Below, in pieces: positions 35,962 through 47,880 of a stretch of DNA of 64,000 bases. The notes under the pieces are model-generated. The model had not been told where the DNA came from. It made no database searches and saw nothing but the letters and a program-made list of their open reading frames with translations. Source of the stretch: Nageia nagi (Eukaryota; Pinophyta); contig JBITNC010000002.1 in NCBI GenBank assembly GCA_050084985.1, forward strand, positions 8,742,001 through 8,806,000, read 5' to 3'. Numbering within the stretch: position 1 is the first letter of the stretch; each line of letters opens with the position of its first letter. A program made the position numbers and the translations under genes.

Positions 35962-35966
35962 TTGGT

Positions 35967-36429
35967 CTGATGAAGCACTTATGAACCAAAGCTAAGAACA
36001 TAACCTTTGTATGCATTCTACTTATATAACCACACAAGTCTAGTGGGTAAGGTTGTAAATACTTTAATAACATTAGTAATTCTTATTATATTATTTGTGG
36101 GATGAATAAATTTCCATGTATTATTGACCTCCTCATACATGTAAGCTATCTTTAGTGATATAAGTTAAATGTTTAGTCTATAAGGATTAATTTTTTTATA
36201 TAATTCATGTAAATTTGGTTTCTTAGTTAGGTACATAACATAAATGAGTTTCTTATAAAAAAATTCATGACATGTATTACCACACAAAATTTTTGAGTAT
36301 GAAAATTCCTAAAAAAATTCATAAAGTGATCTCTAAAGAAATAAAATAAAAAGCAAAAAAGAAAAATTAAAAAAAAAATCAATCTAAAAACTTTTATATA
36401 TATATATATATATATAATCTATTTTTAGT
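35967..36429. other. AT-rich flank with (TA)n at 36,395-36,415
   Basis: No gene is seen. The start continues the sequence interrupted by the gag-protease element. A short TA microsatellite is the only distinct structure. Confidence 0.5.
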
Positions 36430-36920
36430 TTTTTGGATCAAGTTGACTCTCAAAATTATCATTAACTTTTATAATCTGACTAACTATTTTCGTTTGTGCC
36501 ATTCTTCTATTGGTTGGATTGAGTTGACCCTTAACATTATCATTATATTCTCTAATTTTACTAACTTCTTTTATTCATCACTTTCTAGTTAGTTAGATCT
36601 AGTTTCCCTTCAATAGTTTTATAATCAATATCTCTGATTCGATCAACTAAATTTTCTCAATTCATTTTTTAATCGATCATATCAATAGGCTTATCAACAA
36701 GAATTTTTGTATCATCATCATCTTTCTCGATTTGACTAACATATTCCCTTTGGTCAAATCAAATGCCTTGTTAAGTTTTCATCCAGTGATATTATCATCT
36801 TTCCCAATCCAACCAATATATTCTCTTGGTTAGATCAAGTAACTTATCTACCAAATGTTTCACCTTACTCACCTAGTTGCCTTACTCAATTTGACCAGTG
36901 CATATCTACCTCGATCACTA
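36430..36920. repeat. Degenerate ~80-bp tandem repeat, about six units
   Basis: Units begin with variants of tggttggatcaagttgac, followed by attatcat and a ctaatttgactaac-like segment; starts are near 36,432, 36,514, 36,590, 36,670, 36,752 and 36,828. Units are strongly diverged. The block lies beyond the LTR of the minus-strand Tat-like element. Confidence 0.6.
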
Positions 36921-37274
36921 TGAAAACTCTAAACATCCTTAACCATTGATTTAATGTTATGTATACTTTTGGTTGCATTCCATGTGTCCCATTTGTACAA
37001 GCCACAACCTATATGTATGAGATCTTCCCAGTAGCCTATAGAGGTTAGATCAAGATCAAGGTTAAGGATTTGGAGTTAGCTTTTTGAGAAATAAAGCATT
37101 TTCAAAATTCAAACTTCATCAACCTCCTATTGGATCTGACTAAAGAGAAAGGTAAATGATAATACATATTATTAACCTTCATCTCAATCCCACTACAAAA
37201 TATATTATAATAGGTAATCAAAATGAGCTTGAAGATAGCAAAATGGATCTTAATGAAGATTGAAGGTAAGTTTT

Positions 37275-37414
37275 TATATACAAGAATGGGTTGGATCAAA
37301 GATGAAAATAATAAAAAAATAACTAACGAATGTTAAAGTCTCATTATATACAAGAATGGGTTTGAGCAAAGATGAAAATAATATAAAAATAACTAATGAA
37401 TGTTAAAGTCTCAT
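37275..37414. repeat. 70-bp tandem duplication
   Basis: Two direct copies, 37,275-37,344 and 37,345-37,414, both starting ttatatacaagaatgggtt and ending gttaaagtctca, differ at about five positions. Confidence 0.9.
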
Positions 37415-37699
37415 TCAACTTGGCCCAAATATTTTGAGCAAAGCTTAGTTGGTCAGACCTAATCAAATGACTACACTGAGTGAAGATCGTTATTAAAAAT
37501 GAGTCAATCCCAACTAAAGGGAAATAACAACTTAGAATTTTTTTGAAGGAAATATGGTCAAATCCGTAAACTCTATGTCAACAAAAAATTAAGATTTTTA
37601 GTAAGAATGTCTATCCAACTCAATGCTTTTCAAAAGTCACTTTGGTAAAACCTACAAAATTAATGATAACTCAAATGCAAGTTGTTGATATTCATATCA

Positions 37700-38565
37700 A
37701 TCCAATCTATGATATTGGACTTAAAAAAAATTTAAAATGTTCTTATGTAGTTAGGTTGATATACTATTAGCAAAGTGACAAGAGGTGCAATGCAAGCGAG
37801 TGGAATATGCTCAAGTGAAAATATAGATGAATGTGGTGCTTCCATGTTCTAGCAATGCCCCAATGCAAACACAAACTAAGATAGATTCATAATGGTAAAT
37901 GTTTCCTTAATGATTGAGATGACCTTCACAAAGTAACTCTCAAGCTTCAAAAGAACTCTCCAATAATGCAAGAATAAATCCTTGAAGCAATACTCTAAAG
38001 ATAGAATGCTTGAATGGAAAAATATTCAATTAAAAATGATTTCAAACGATGAAAATATCGCAAGGGAGGCCTCTATTTATAGGGAAAGGAGGGGAAATTT
38101 CACTATTAGATCCAATGGCAAGATGGTTGCCCAAGATACAAAGTTAAAGATGATAGTTACAAAATAATGATATCCCTTGATCAAGATTAAAATGAAGGTT
38201 TATAAGCATGCATAAGCACAAATGAACCTTAAGTGTCATTTGATATCGATATGTGGATGCTCAAGATCCTCCTAGTGAGAAAAGATATTACAAATTAATT
38301 TGAGTCACACATATGGATGATCAAGATTGAGCATCGCACTCAAGCACAAATCAACCCTAAGTTCCATATGATCAAGGGGAATGAATGGTTCAGATTGACA
38401 TAAGGAGTTAATGATCACAATTGAAAGTTATGATATGGGTTAATCATAATTTAAGAATTTTTAATATGATTTAAGCTAAATTAAGCCTAATTAATGTAAT
38501 TAATAATTATTTAGAAATGAATTAAGGATTAAAATGTTAAAATATACCCTTTTTAGGTATCTACA
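37700..38565 (-). repeat. 3' LTR of the minus-strand Tat-like gypsy element
   Basis: On the minus strand a purine tract gcagaaggggaaaa (plus 38,566-38,579) is followed by TGTAGATACCTAAAAAGGG, a start typical of plant gypsy LTRs. About 480 bases in, a TATA box (TATAAATAG, plus 38,073-38,081) lies in ccctataaatagagg. The lower edge is not resolved and could lie nearer 37,430. Confidence 0.65.
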
Positions 38566-38579
38566 TTTTCCCCTTCTGC

Positions 38580-39790
38580 AATGCATCTTATGATCAAGGC
38601 AAGATAATATATAAAAATGATTGAAAGGAATAGGTTAATGAAGAAGAAGGAAGAGAGAAATTTAATTGATGATGGACGAGAATTAACCTAATCAAGGAAG
38701 TTATGTATTTATGCATATTAAAGATTTAGACAAATGCTTTAAGCATAATGAATGACTTCAAAATGACTTGGAATCAATAGTTTTGTTATCATGTGTTTAC
38801 ATCATATTGTCACTAAGCATAAAGACTTGGTGCCAGCTGAAGTAAGTTATGAAAAAAAGATTTTATTTTTTTCCTAATAGAAAAAGGGTTAATGATATCC
38901 TAAACCTTGATCTCAATAAAAATACACTTCCATAATTAGGGAGTGAAAATGATGTGATGTCCTAAGTTACAATGAGGGATAAATAATTTCCCCCTCAAAT
39001 GAGGAGTTAAAGAGGATTAAGGATGAGGTGATGATACCATTGATGAGAAAAATAGAGTAGATGATGAAAAATGATGAGGATGAAAGGGAGCATGATGCTT
39101 ATTTTGAGCATAAGGTGCCTACATGAAACCCTAAAAGATGTATGATGCTTCAAGCATAGCAGAGGATTAAAAGCATAAGGATAAGTATTAGCTAGTCATT
39201 TGCAAATTATGAGTGTGATGCTTCCAAAGAGAGTTATGAGCTTTCTAAGCATGTTTTTGAGATCATAGAATCACTTAAAGAGGTTAGGAGAGATTGTAGA
39301 AGGATATAGGATGATAATGGATAGTTATATAAAAAACTCGAGCATTGTTAATCAATTTTTAAGGGTAAAAAAGAACTTTTTGGACTTTTTAAGCTATTTC
39401 TTATTAGTAGAAAAGGGGTAGTTAGTCATGCGCTATGTATTCATAAAAATGTGAGTGCTTAGTGCTACGGTATATGTAGTTCTCATAGAGTGCACATAAA
39501 GACACATTGTTAAGGGGAGGATATTAGGGAGCATTGATGCTTCAAGCAGGGAATAGAAACTTATGGAGAGCAATGGTGCTTCCTTAAGAAGTACAATGAT
39601 AGGGGTAAAAACACTGATGATTAGGAAAAAGTCACAAAGCAATTAGTTGTTAGAAAAATTGGTGACCATTTTTTATGTAGGCCAAAGATTTAAAACCACA
39701 TAAGCAGTTTAGTCCTAGATTATTTAAGTTGTAAACATACCTAACAAAGGCAAAGTGTGATCTTATTATTACAATTGGATTCAAATAATT
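38580..39790. other. Non-coding internal region between PMD ORF and 3' LTR
   Basis: No domain is found. The words gatgcttcaagca and agcat recur irregularly (39,090-39,600), a weak internal repetition. Confidence 0.4.
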
Positions 39791-39794
39791 TTGA

Positions 39795-41165
39795 TAGGTG
39801 GACTATATTCATATCAATAGCATCATGATGGTAGCATTGATGCGATTATGAGATGATCATCATTACACTTTTCAATTGGCAATGAGTGAGATGACCTTGA
39901 TACTTAAGGATATATATGAAATTTAGTAGGTTTTGATTAAAGGCATAGTTGTAGTACTTTAGAAATATGGGTAGCATTAGACTAGGGATTTGACCAAATT
40001 ATATGGTATTGAGGTGATGCCACAAATCATAGAAAACCTTAATAATGGAGCTATTCAGATATATCCTCAATATCCAGAGTCATTGGAGGCTTGAAGATTG
40101 ATAAAATTTCTAATTATGAATATCATATAATTATTTCTACCAGAATTCCATGGAAGGTCATTTCGCTTGTGGTTTATTTCATGTACTTCTAGATATATTG
40201 GAGCATCATCTAGTCTTCTCATAAGATGTGCACTTGTTGGCTTAGTGCTATTGAGAGATTATAGAGTTTTCTTGGGCATAATAATATGGTTTGAGTGTCA
40301 ATATTATAGTGCAGATCTAGACATACAAGCATATTATGATTGATCATCAATTTATCTTGCTATATTATATTCATAATAGATTCATTCCACAAGTTGCATA
40401 TGTTTTGAGATACAGATAGGATGATGAGAGTTTTAGTTTCATAGGTTCTAATGATGATGAAAGCCATTAACAATGCTCTACAAACTTTTATATCTTTAGA
40501 TATTATAAATAGGCCATATTTGGGAGGTCCTATCAAGGATACTAAGTTGGTAGAGTTACAACATGCTCGCTATGGAGGTTGGATTTTTGCTTATCAATTT
40601 GAATTTTTAGAGTATATTTAGATGGTTTGTATGATGCATAAATTGAGATGAGATAAGATATATCTCCTATCATTTTATACAACTAATTTCAAGTAGATGG
40701 GTAGTTGCAAGGCCATTATGTAGATCTAGTTCCTATGGACTAATTAGGATTTGTATTTGTAACTAGAGATGATGTAGGTATCATACTTACATATGACACA
40801 TGGTGGGCCCAACAGTTCGATGGTGAGAAGAGGGTACAACGATGGATTTATTGGAAGGACAAAACTTAGGTGATAGGGACTACAAGATCAACTACATAGG
40901 TTGGATGATTCAAGGGATTATGGTAATAATGGAGATGATAGGACTAAAGATCCTAATTTAAGGTGGGGGATGGTAGCTTGCAGTCTAAGGATGATGCACT
41001 AGTGATGCTATGGGTAGAGTGTAATGCTCTACAATAGTTACTTTTGATTAAGGATACATAATTAGCAGCAATGGATGCTAGAGTTTTAGCTATGCAAGTA
41101 CAACTAACAAAGATGGCTCATGTACATAACACTAGGAACAAATATCGATGGGAGTGAAATGAGTC
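39795..41165 (+). pseudogene. Plant-mobile-domain-like ORF (copy B), antisense in a gypsy element
   Basis: The N-terminal part reads VDYIHINSIMMVALMRL, a stop where Trp is expected, DDHHYTFQLAMSEMTLILKD and IYEI. This matches the PMD signature (Trp, then THTFHLPxGEMTxTLxDV). Further on are RPYLGGPIKD near 40,510, ARYGGWIFAYQFEFLEYI near 40,566, RDDVGIILTYDTWW at 40,770-40,810 and a heptad-rich tail (LLLIKDT, ARVLAMQVQLTKM) to about 41,160. It is on the plus strand, whereas pol and the LTR around it are on the minus strand. Frame is largely kept with scattered stops. PMD proteins MAIN/MAIL1 act in silencing in Arabidopsis, but element-borne versions have no assigned role; the function here is unknown. 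Confidence 0.7.
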
Positions 41166-42480
41166 TAGGTAGAAAGGATATTATAGCATTTTGAGGTTTG
41201 TGTGGTAGCATTGAGGTGGTAGATTACAAATTTATCATAGGAGGTTGCATATTATTATCATGCACTTTTGGGAAGAGTGTTAAATTTTTTTTGTATATAC
41301 TAAGTGGTAGTGCAGGGTCTTTAACTGCAACATGATCTTATCTAAGAGGTACGACTGTATCATGAGTAATGATTGGTATCAATGCATATGGAGGAGGGCA
41401 TGATAGAGATCATGGTTACATGAGATCTCAATGGTCATCAACTTTACAGTCTCCTTCCTTGTGATTGATACATTGTATTATAGCCCTTAGTGGTGATGTA
41501 TTCTTTTTGCCCAAAGAGGTATGATGTACATTAGTCCATTTTTATGATATATTATATGATGATGAGAATATGATTTATGCATGTGTTATGCTTATATGTT
41601 TATGATGATGGATGCATGTGATATTTAATTAAACACAAATAATGAACTAGAGAAAGATTAAACACCTAAAAATTAGACTCAAAATAAGGAATCCAATAGT
41701 TAGATATACTTGATGATACATAAAATACATGATATGATAAGAGAAAAAATATGAATGCTCACATAGTGAAAAATAGATACAAAATGAGTTTAAATAAATT
41801 TTGATAACTTTCAAAAGTGCATGAAAGATAAAATTTGATGAAGAATAAAATGATGATATTTGATTCATAAACTGAAAGATACACATGATTGGCAAAATAA
41901 AACTCTGAATGCATAAACTAATGATTTTGAAAATGAAGGTGATTTGACCAATTTTTTAAGCTAAAATAAAAAATAACTTTAATGAAAAAGTAACTTTACT
42001 AAAAGGTGGTCCAAAAAAATTGTATTTCATTTAACATTTTTTGTTGATTGAGATGATGCCAAATTCAAAATCTTTATTTTTTGGTTGATTGTCTATATTA
42101 CCAAGAATAATATTTAATGAATTTCAAAGATGATTTACTATGTTTAAAAACTAGAATTTGTTTGTAACTTTTAGGCTGGGTCAAAAAATTCAGGAAAAGC
42201 ATAAGTTGACTTCAAAAATAATTATTGATTTTGAATTGAAACATGAAAATCGATGATATAACATGACAAGATGAATCTCAATGAAGAACTTATGATTGTT
42301 TTAAATCAACAAAGTAGAAATGTATTCTTAAAGGTGGCTTTGAATGTGATTTTGATAATTTGATATGTAATGAAAGAGGGTTTATAGGTGCAATAGATGA
42401 ATGCAAGAGGAGAACAAAATATTTATAGAATATTTGGGGATTGATTTTTGCCCTACCATGTAAAGAATAAGTTCTATATT
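41166..42480. other. AT-rich non-coding sequence after the PMD ORF
   Basis: No ORF of note. The part at 41,540-41,900 resembles in composition the sequence after PMD copy A. Confidence 0.4.
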
Positions 42481-42482
42481 TT

Positions 42483-43449
42483 GGGTAAGTGCAAGAAGAT
42501 GAGTCCCACTTTTGGGCAAAAAGTGGAAGTGTTTTCCCTAATTTTTAGGTTTGCTCATACGTGATCTCAAAATTTGAAGCACTTAGAGTTTGATTCTTAA
42601 CAAATGTTAATTAGGTAAAAATATAGTTCTCAAATTCTAGTTTTAAAATATGTAATTTATTCTAATACTTAGATGATAGAAATTAATATTTGGTAGGCAT
42701 GTTTAAAAGCCATTGTTTAAAAAATACAGTTTCATGACCATACCCCCATTGTGTTTAGAAAGCATATTGGACCTTAATTAAAATATATTTTAAAATCCTT
42801 TTGGATAAAGATACCTAATACACTAAATACTGTGGAGGATATTATTTTGTAATTTTTTCATGAATATTTTATTTTTTATTAATTTTTTATTGACTGTGTT
42901 TATTGTTTCACAAATTGCTTATGTTCGATAAACATAACTTGACCTAAACTTATCATTTTTAATTTATTTATTTTTTATCTTATGAAGAATTGTATGTAGA
43001 TTGGGAACATATATTATGTTTTTCACAATTCTAAAAAAATAAAAAGTTGTTAAACAAATACAAAACCCATTATTTAAAAAGTATAATTTCATGACCATAC
43101 CAATTGTATCCGTCAATCATAATTGGACCTAAATTAAAATATTTTTAAATCCTTTCGGTTAAAGATACCTATGACACTAAAGATTATGGAGGATATTTTT
43201 TTAATGAATTTTTTTTTTATTGGCCATGATTATCAATTTGAAAAATGCTCATGTTCGGCAAGCATAATTTGAATAAAACTTATCATTTTTAATTTATTTT
43301 TTATTTAACTTGTGAAGAATTGTATGCAAATTGTGCACATATATGCTTTTTCATAATTCCAAAATAATAAAAAATTATTAAACAAATACAATAACCTATC
43401 AATTCATAAGACTTCCTCCAAAGTGGGACTCATCTTCTTGCACTTACCC
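42483..43449. repeat. Inverted 30-bp arms enclosing a ~350-bp tandem duplication
   Basis: The arms gggtaagtgcaagaagatga...cccactt (42,483-42,512) and their reverse complement (43,420-43,449) pair without obvious mismatch. Between them two direct units, 42,711-43,067 and 43,068-43,399, share ttcatgaccatacc, aaagatacctaatacac-like and gaagaattgtatg segments with roughly one difference in seven bases. No coding sequence is present. It sits between integrase and the PMD ORF of the Tat-like element. Confidence 0.85.
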
Positions 43450-45030
43450 TTTTCCAATGCAAAAGTTATCATTCAATAGCCTTGATTAGATTTAGAATTA
43501 ATGAAAGCAAAAAAGATAGAATAAGAGAATGATGATAAGAAGAAATGGTGAAGGTTGACTTCCTCCTAATGTATGAAGAACAAGTGTTAGCTTTTATGAT
43601 GAGAATTGTTCAACAACCAAGTACGATTGAGTTCTTTTTAAATATGTAGGATGAGTACTAATGATCAAGTTGAGAGATGACATTCAATAGTCATAGAAAA
43701 CCAACTTCCATGTTAGTTGTACAAAATGTGCATTGGCTCTCAAAATAGAAGGGATCATAAAATAGTCCTAACTCATTTTGTAATGAATAGATGAAATGAT
43801 TCATGAAAGAAGATTAAAGAGAAGAAGTGACATGTATCAAATATCTCAAAGTCAACATTAATCTAATCAATTATTTTCCCACATAATCATAATGGTGTAT
43901 GAAATAAACTAAATTCCATGATGAGATGTGTAATTATCAAAAAATAAGAGAAAATATTATTGATGATGTTGAAACACTTAACATTGATGCACATAAGGAA
44001 AAAAATAAGTATAAGAAGAAAAAATATGATGGATATCAACCTTGAAAAGTACCAAGAAGATATAGAAGAAGCATGTTTATTGAGTGAGAGGATATCTTCA
44101 TGCATTATTTGTGTGACTCATGATTTGTGCTTAACTTTGATTAGGGAAAATAAGTTAGTTTATTATTTTTTATGTGAAACCACATTGTGGTCTCTACTAA
44201 AGTATTTATATCAAAAGATATTATATTCATTGTAGGAAAACTAAGACTAGGAATATGATATGTGTAAGCTAATGAGATAAATGTGTTGAGTGTTACATGA
44301 ATGTGTAGGGTAGACATGGTCATCCTAATACGATGAGCTGAGTGAATAATTTAAAAAAAAAATTAGATAGATAACTATATTGATGGATGAACGAATTGGA
44401 ATGAATATTATCCAATGTCGTTAACTTTTCATAGGATGATAGTATTTATTAAGTTTAACTTTTTCTTACTTTGATATATATGGATTCTTTTTCTTGTTTT
44501 AATGCTTTTTACTTTGTAATATATTTTGTATTGACTTTTACTTGGATAATAATGTATAAAATTTTACTTTTTGACATAAGACATAAGCTTCCTTTTCCAT
44601 TCTACATTCAGGCCTCTTCTTAAGGTCATATTATTAGATAATAGAAGATATTTTCTTTTATTTTTTCCATCTCTTTTTTTACTTGCTATTGAATTTGCTA
44701 GACTCTCATTCATAGGGGGGTGGAATTTGTATAATAAAAATAAAGGATGGCATAATGTTGTCTCAAAAGAACTACATAGGTGTGTCACACAGCTAATCAA
44801 GTAGGACTTCGACATCTTATAGATGCAAACTAAATGATAAAACAATGGATGTGTACACCTAAGTGGGTATATGAGATGGAAGGGACAAGTAATAATATGA
44901 CATATTGGATTAAATTTTTGAATATATGTAAAGATAATCAACACAGTCTAAGATATAGACACAAGCATAATTCCACTTTTTATGTTTTTGGGTTTATTAA
45001 TATTATATAGAAAGTCAAGCACATAATGGT
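43450..45030. other. No recognisable gene
   Basis: AT-rich with short ORFs on both strands (43,887-44,105 minus; 43,960-44,235; 44,564-44,944 minus). None has a domain signature. It is presumably the spacer after integrase in the Tat-like element. Confidence 0.4.
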
Positions 45031-45039
45031 CAAAGGTGA

Positions 45040-46055
45040 ATGATGTTAATTGGATCAAGCAATGGTTCACCTTCTAATGTAGCTAATCGATATTCCCTAG
45101 ATCCATATTTATGAGTGATAATGAATGGAACAAGCTAGTTATGTGCGAAGTTACATTTTAATGCCTCTATTCTTCTTATATTACCTCTTGATTTTATTTG
45201 AGAATAAGATAAATAATTTGGAATTAAGTAGCTTTTATGTGCTTTTTGTAAGACCTTTTGATATACTCTTTATAAATTTTGAGGTATTGTAAGCCATTGA
45301 CATATTTTTCATCCAAGGTTTCTAATTATACCAGTTGAATATGCCATTGATCCTCATCAAAGATAAAAGATTATATAGTAAAACAAAGTTAAGGAATATC
45401 AATCTTGAAAAGTATATTTTTCTTTGTACATAAGTGATAAGGGAGTTTCCCTAGTTGAATTTCTAATACTGATACAATAATCTTATAGTGTTAATGGTAA
45501 TTGAAGATGCCAATCATGACCAATTTTACTTGTAATTTTCTTGAGAATGTTGATGATTATTTTATTAGATGCCTCATCTTGACCATTTTCTCATGGATAT
45601 TAAGGAGTTGATAACCCTTGTATAATACCATACTAATTGAAATAAAGTTGTGTGACATTCTTGTTTTGAAATGGAGTATCATTATCTATGATGATCTTAC
45701 GAGGGATGATAAATTTGTAGATGATATGGTACTAACTAAATTTTATAATTATCTTGCCTCTTGTTAATGAGATAGGAATGGATTTTACCCACTTTATGAA
45801 GTACTCTATTTTAATAATGATGAAATCATATCTGTTATAGGATTTTAGATGAATTTATCGATTGACATTAAGCCCCCACTAAGAAAATGGATATAGCTTA
45901 GGTATTTGTTAGAGTGCCTGAGCAAGTATGTGAATCTTGTTGGAGTGTTTCTAACATTGAAAGTATTTTTTGAAATATTTTCAACAATATTTTTCTATTG
46001 TAGGCCAATAATAACCCACGTGGAGGATTCTCTTTGAGGTTGCTAAGCCACTAAA
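45040..46055 (-). pseudogene. Tat-like gypsy integrase, core and C-terminal part
   Basis: Read on the minus strand from 46,055: GLATSKRILHVGYYWPTIEK completes the zinc-finger region that starts on the other side of the 46,056-49,277 insertion. A decayed catalytic core follows. Near 45,470-45,420 the frame has LGKLPYHLCTKKNILFKIDI, corresponding to the TPYxLVYGxEAVLPIEVEIP block, and near 45,350-45,230 DEKYVNGLQYLKIYKEYIKR. The match on both sides of the insertion, with the 5-bp duplication counted once, shows this was one gene. Confidence 0.85.
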
Positions 46056-47451
46056 TTATCTGAAATGGATTTCAAAAGGTGAAAAATAAAGGTTTTATAA
46101 TTTATGTTTTGTTCTATTCTATATTAAATATCTCTCTTCCATGATTCCAATAATTCAAATGATAAAGAAAATAGAGCTATGGTTTATAAGTTATGGATTT
46201 ACAAAATTTGGACTTAAAAAAAATGCAAAATATGCATGGAAGGCTCTATTTACAGACTCATCGAGAGCATCTTGGGCTTATTCAAAGCTTCAAATTTGGA
46301 TCATTGGTATCTTATATTATGAAGAACATATTTTTAAAATTTTAATTTATTTGTATGCAAAAAATGAAAGTTATGAAGCTTACAAAATGGTAAATTCTCA
46401 TTCTAAGTTCATGATAGTCAAATTTTGACAACTACTGGGTGGAAATCTACGTTAGAGACCAACTTGATGATGATGTTGGGAGCTACCAATAAGGATTTAA
46501 TGTGTAAAATTTTTACCAATTAAGCTACATATATCCAAAAATACCTGGATTAAATTTCATGACATTTTGAAGTATAGTGATGAAGTTGTGGTCATGACAC
46601 AATGGCACCATAAGTAGTTTTGACAGTTTTGTAAAATCCAAAAAAATAGGAGAATATAAACATATAAGGCCAAAACAATGCTATGAGAATTGTAAAAGAG
46701 GGAGAACATTGTTGGAGAAGAATATGGAGAGGGTGAGAGAGCATATTTCAAATGAAGGAGAGTATTTTTGATAGGTTAGAGTAAATATTGTGAAGAGAAA
46801 AATACCCAAGTTTAGTATTATTATTATAACCATGTATACTCCAAAAATGTAAAACCTTAAAATTATAAAAAGGTATTAGGAATTAGGAACAAAAAATTCC
46901 CCTTTAGTGAGATTCCTCCCAAATGAGAGAATGTGTTGGTGTGTGTGTGGGAGTTACACTATGTACAAAAATGTTTGAAAAACTAGAAAAGACTGTGGAA
47001 AAAATCATAGCCATGGAAAGTGAAGAAAAAAATAAAGGAAAACATAATTTTCATGATAAAACAAGTGGATGACATAATCTTCATGATGGAAAAAAAAGGA
47101 GACAAGAATTAGTTCCAAATATATCAACCCAAGGATAGAGACATGGGACTATGCTCAAGACTTTCATTGAGAAGAGAGTCATCTTCCAAGTAAGGGATTC
47201 GGTAGTAGCCTATAGTGATCATGTGATTTGAATTTTACAATCAAAATAATGAAGACTAAATATCATACAAGTGATATTGTAAGAAGGTACCTATAATAAT
47301 GGATTGCAATTTTCTGGATGTAGACCACATCATTTGAACCAAGGTAATAACTGTGTCAATATTTTTATGTGATTGATTTTTATTTTTTCAAGCATTAAAA
47401 TGAATAAAATGTGAGATCCAAAATAAATCCTGAAGTAGGGTTTGTGGATCA
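46056..47451 (+). repeat. 5' LTR of the non-coding element
   Basis: It aligns end to end with 47,881-49,277; shared landmarks include atgcatggaaggctctatt (46,231 and 48,044), gagaccaacttgatga-type sequence (46,455 and 48,260) and ccatgtat(a)ctccaaaaatg (46,831 and 48,639). The first dinucleotide is decayed (TT). Confidence 0.93.
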
Positions 47452-47454
47452 AGT

Positions 47455-47465
47455 TGGTATCAGAG
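47455..47465 (+). other. Primer-binding site, initiator tRNA-Met type
   Basis: TGGTATCAGAG, complementary to the 3' end of plant initiator tRNA-Met, begins three bases after the 5' LTR. Confidence 0.9.
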
Positions 47466-47880
47466 AAGTTCTTTTATTAGAAATTGATGGAGCTTGTTCG
47501 AAAAGTGGAATGGGTGCTTTTGTAGATTCATGGATTGGAAGCATGAAATGTTGAGATAAAATTTCACTTTTTTCATCAGTATATTTTTATCAGCAATTGA
47601 AAAATCTTTCCATTGCAATATTTATCTCTACATGAATTCTAGTGGGAAGAAGCACACCTCTTCTCAGTAGTTATGATAACTAAGGAAGTTGTGTTGGAAT
47701 AGAGAATCTTTTGCTTATTGATTTACTAAGAATGCAAAGTGATGTACCTGATCTGCCAAGAAAATTTAGATTGTATGATCCAATCTAATAAGTAGATCTA
47801 TATTTGTGTGAGGATTATTTTTCTTTGTTATTTTGATCCCAAGGCTTTTATGGGACCAAAAGTCCCTCAAATGGGATGAG

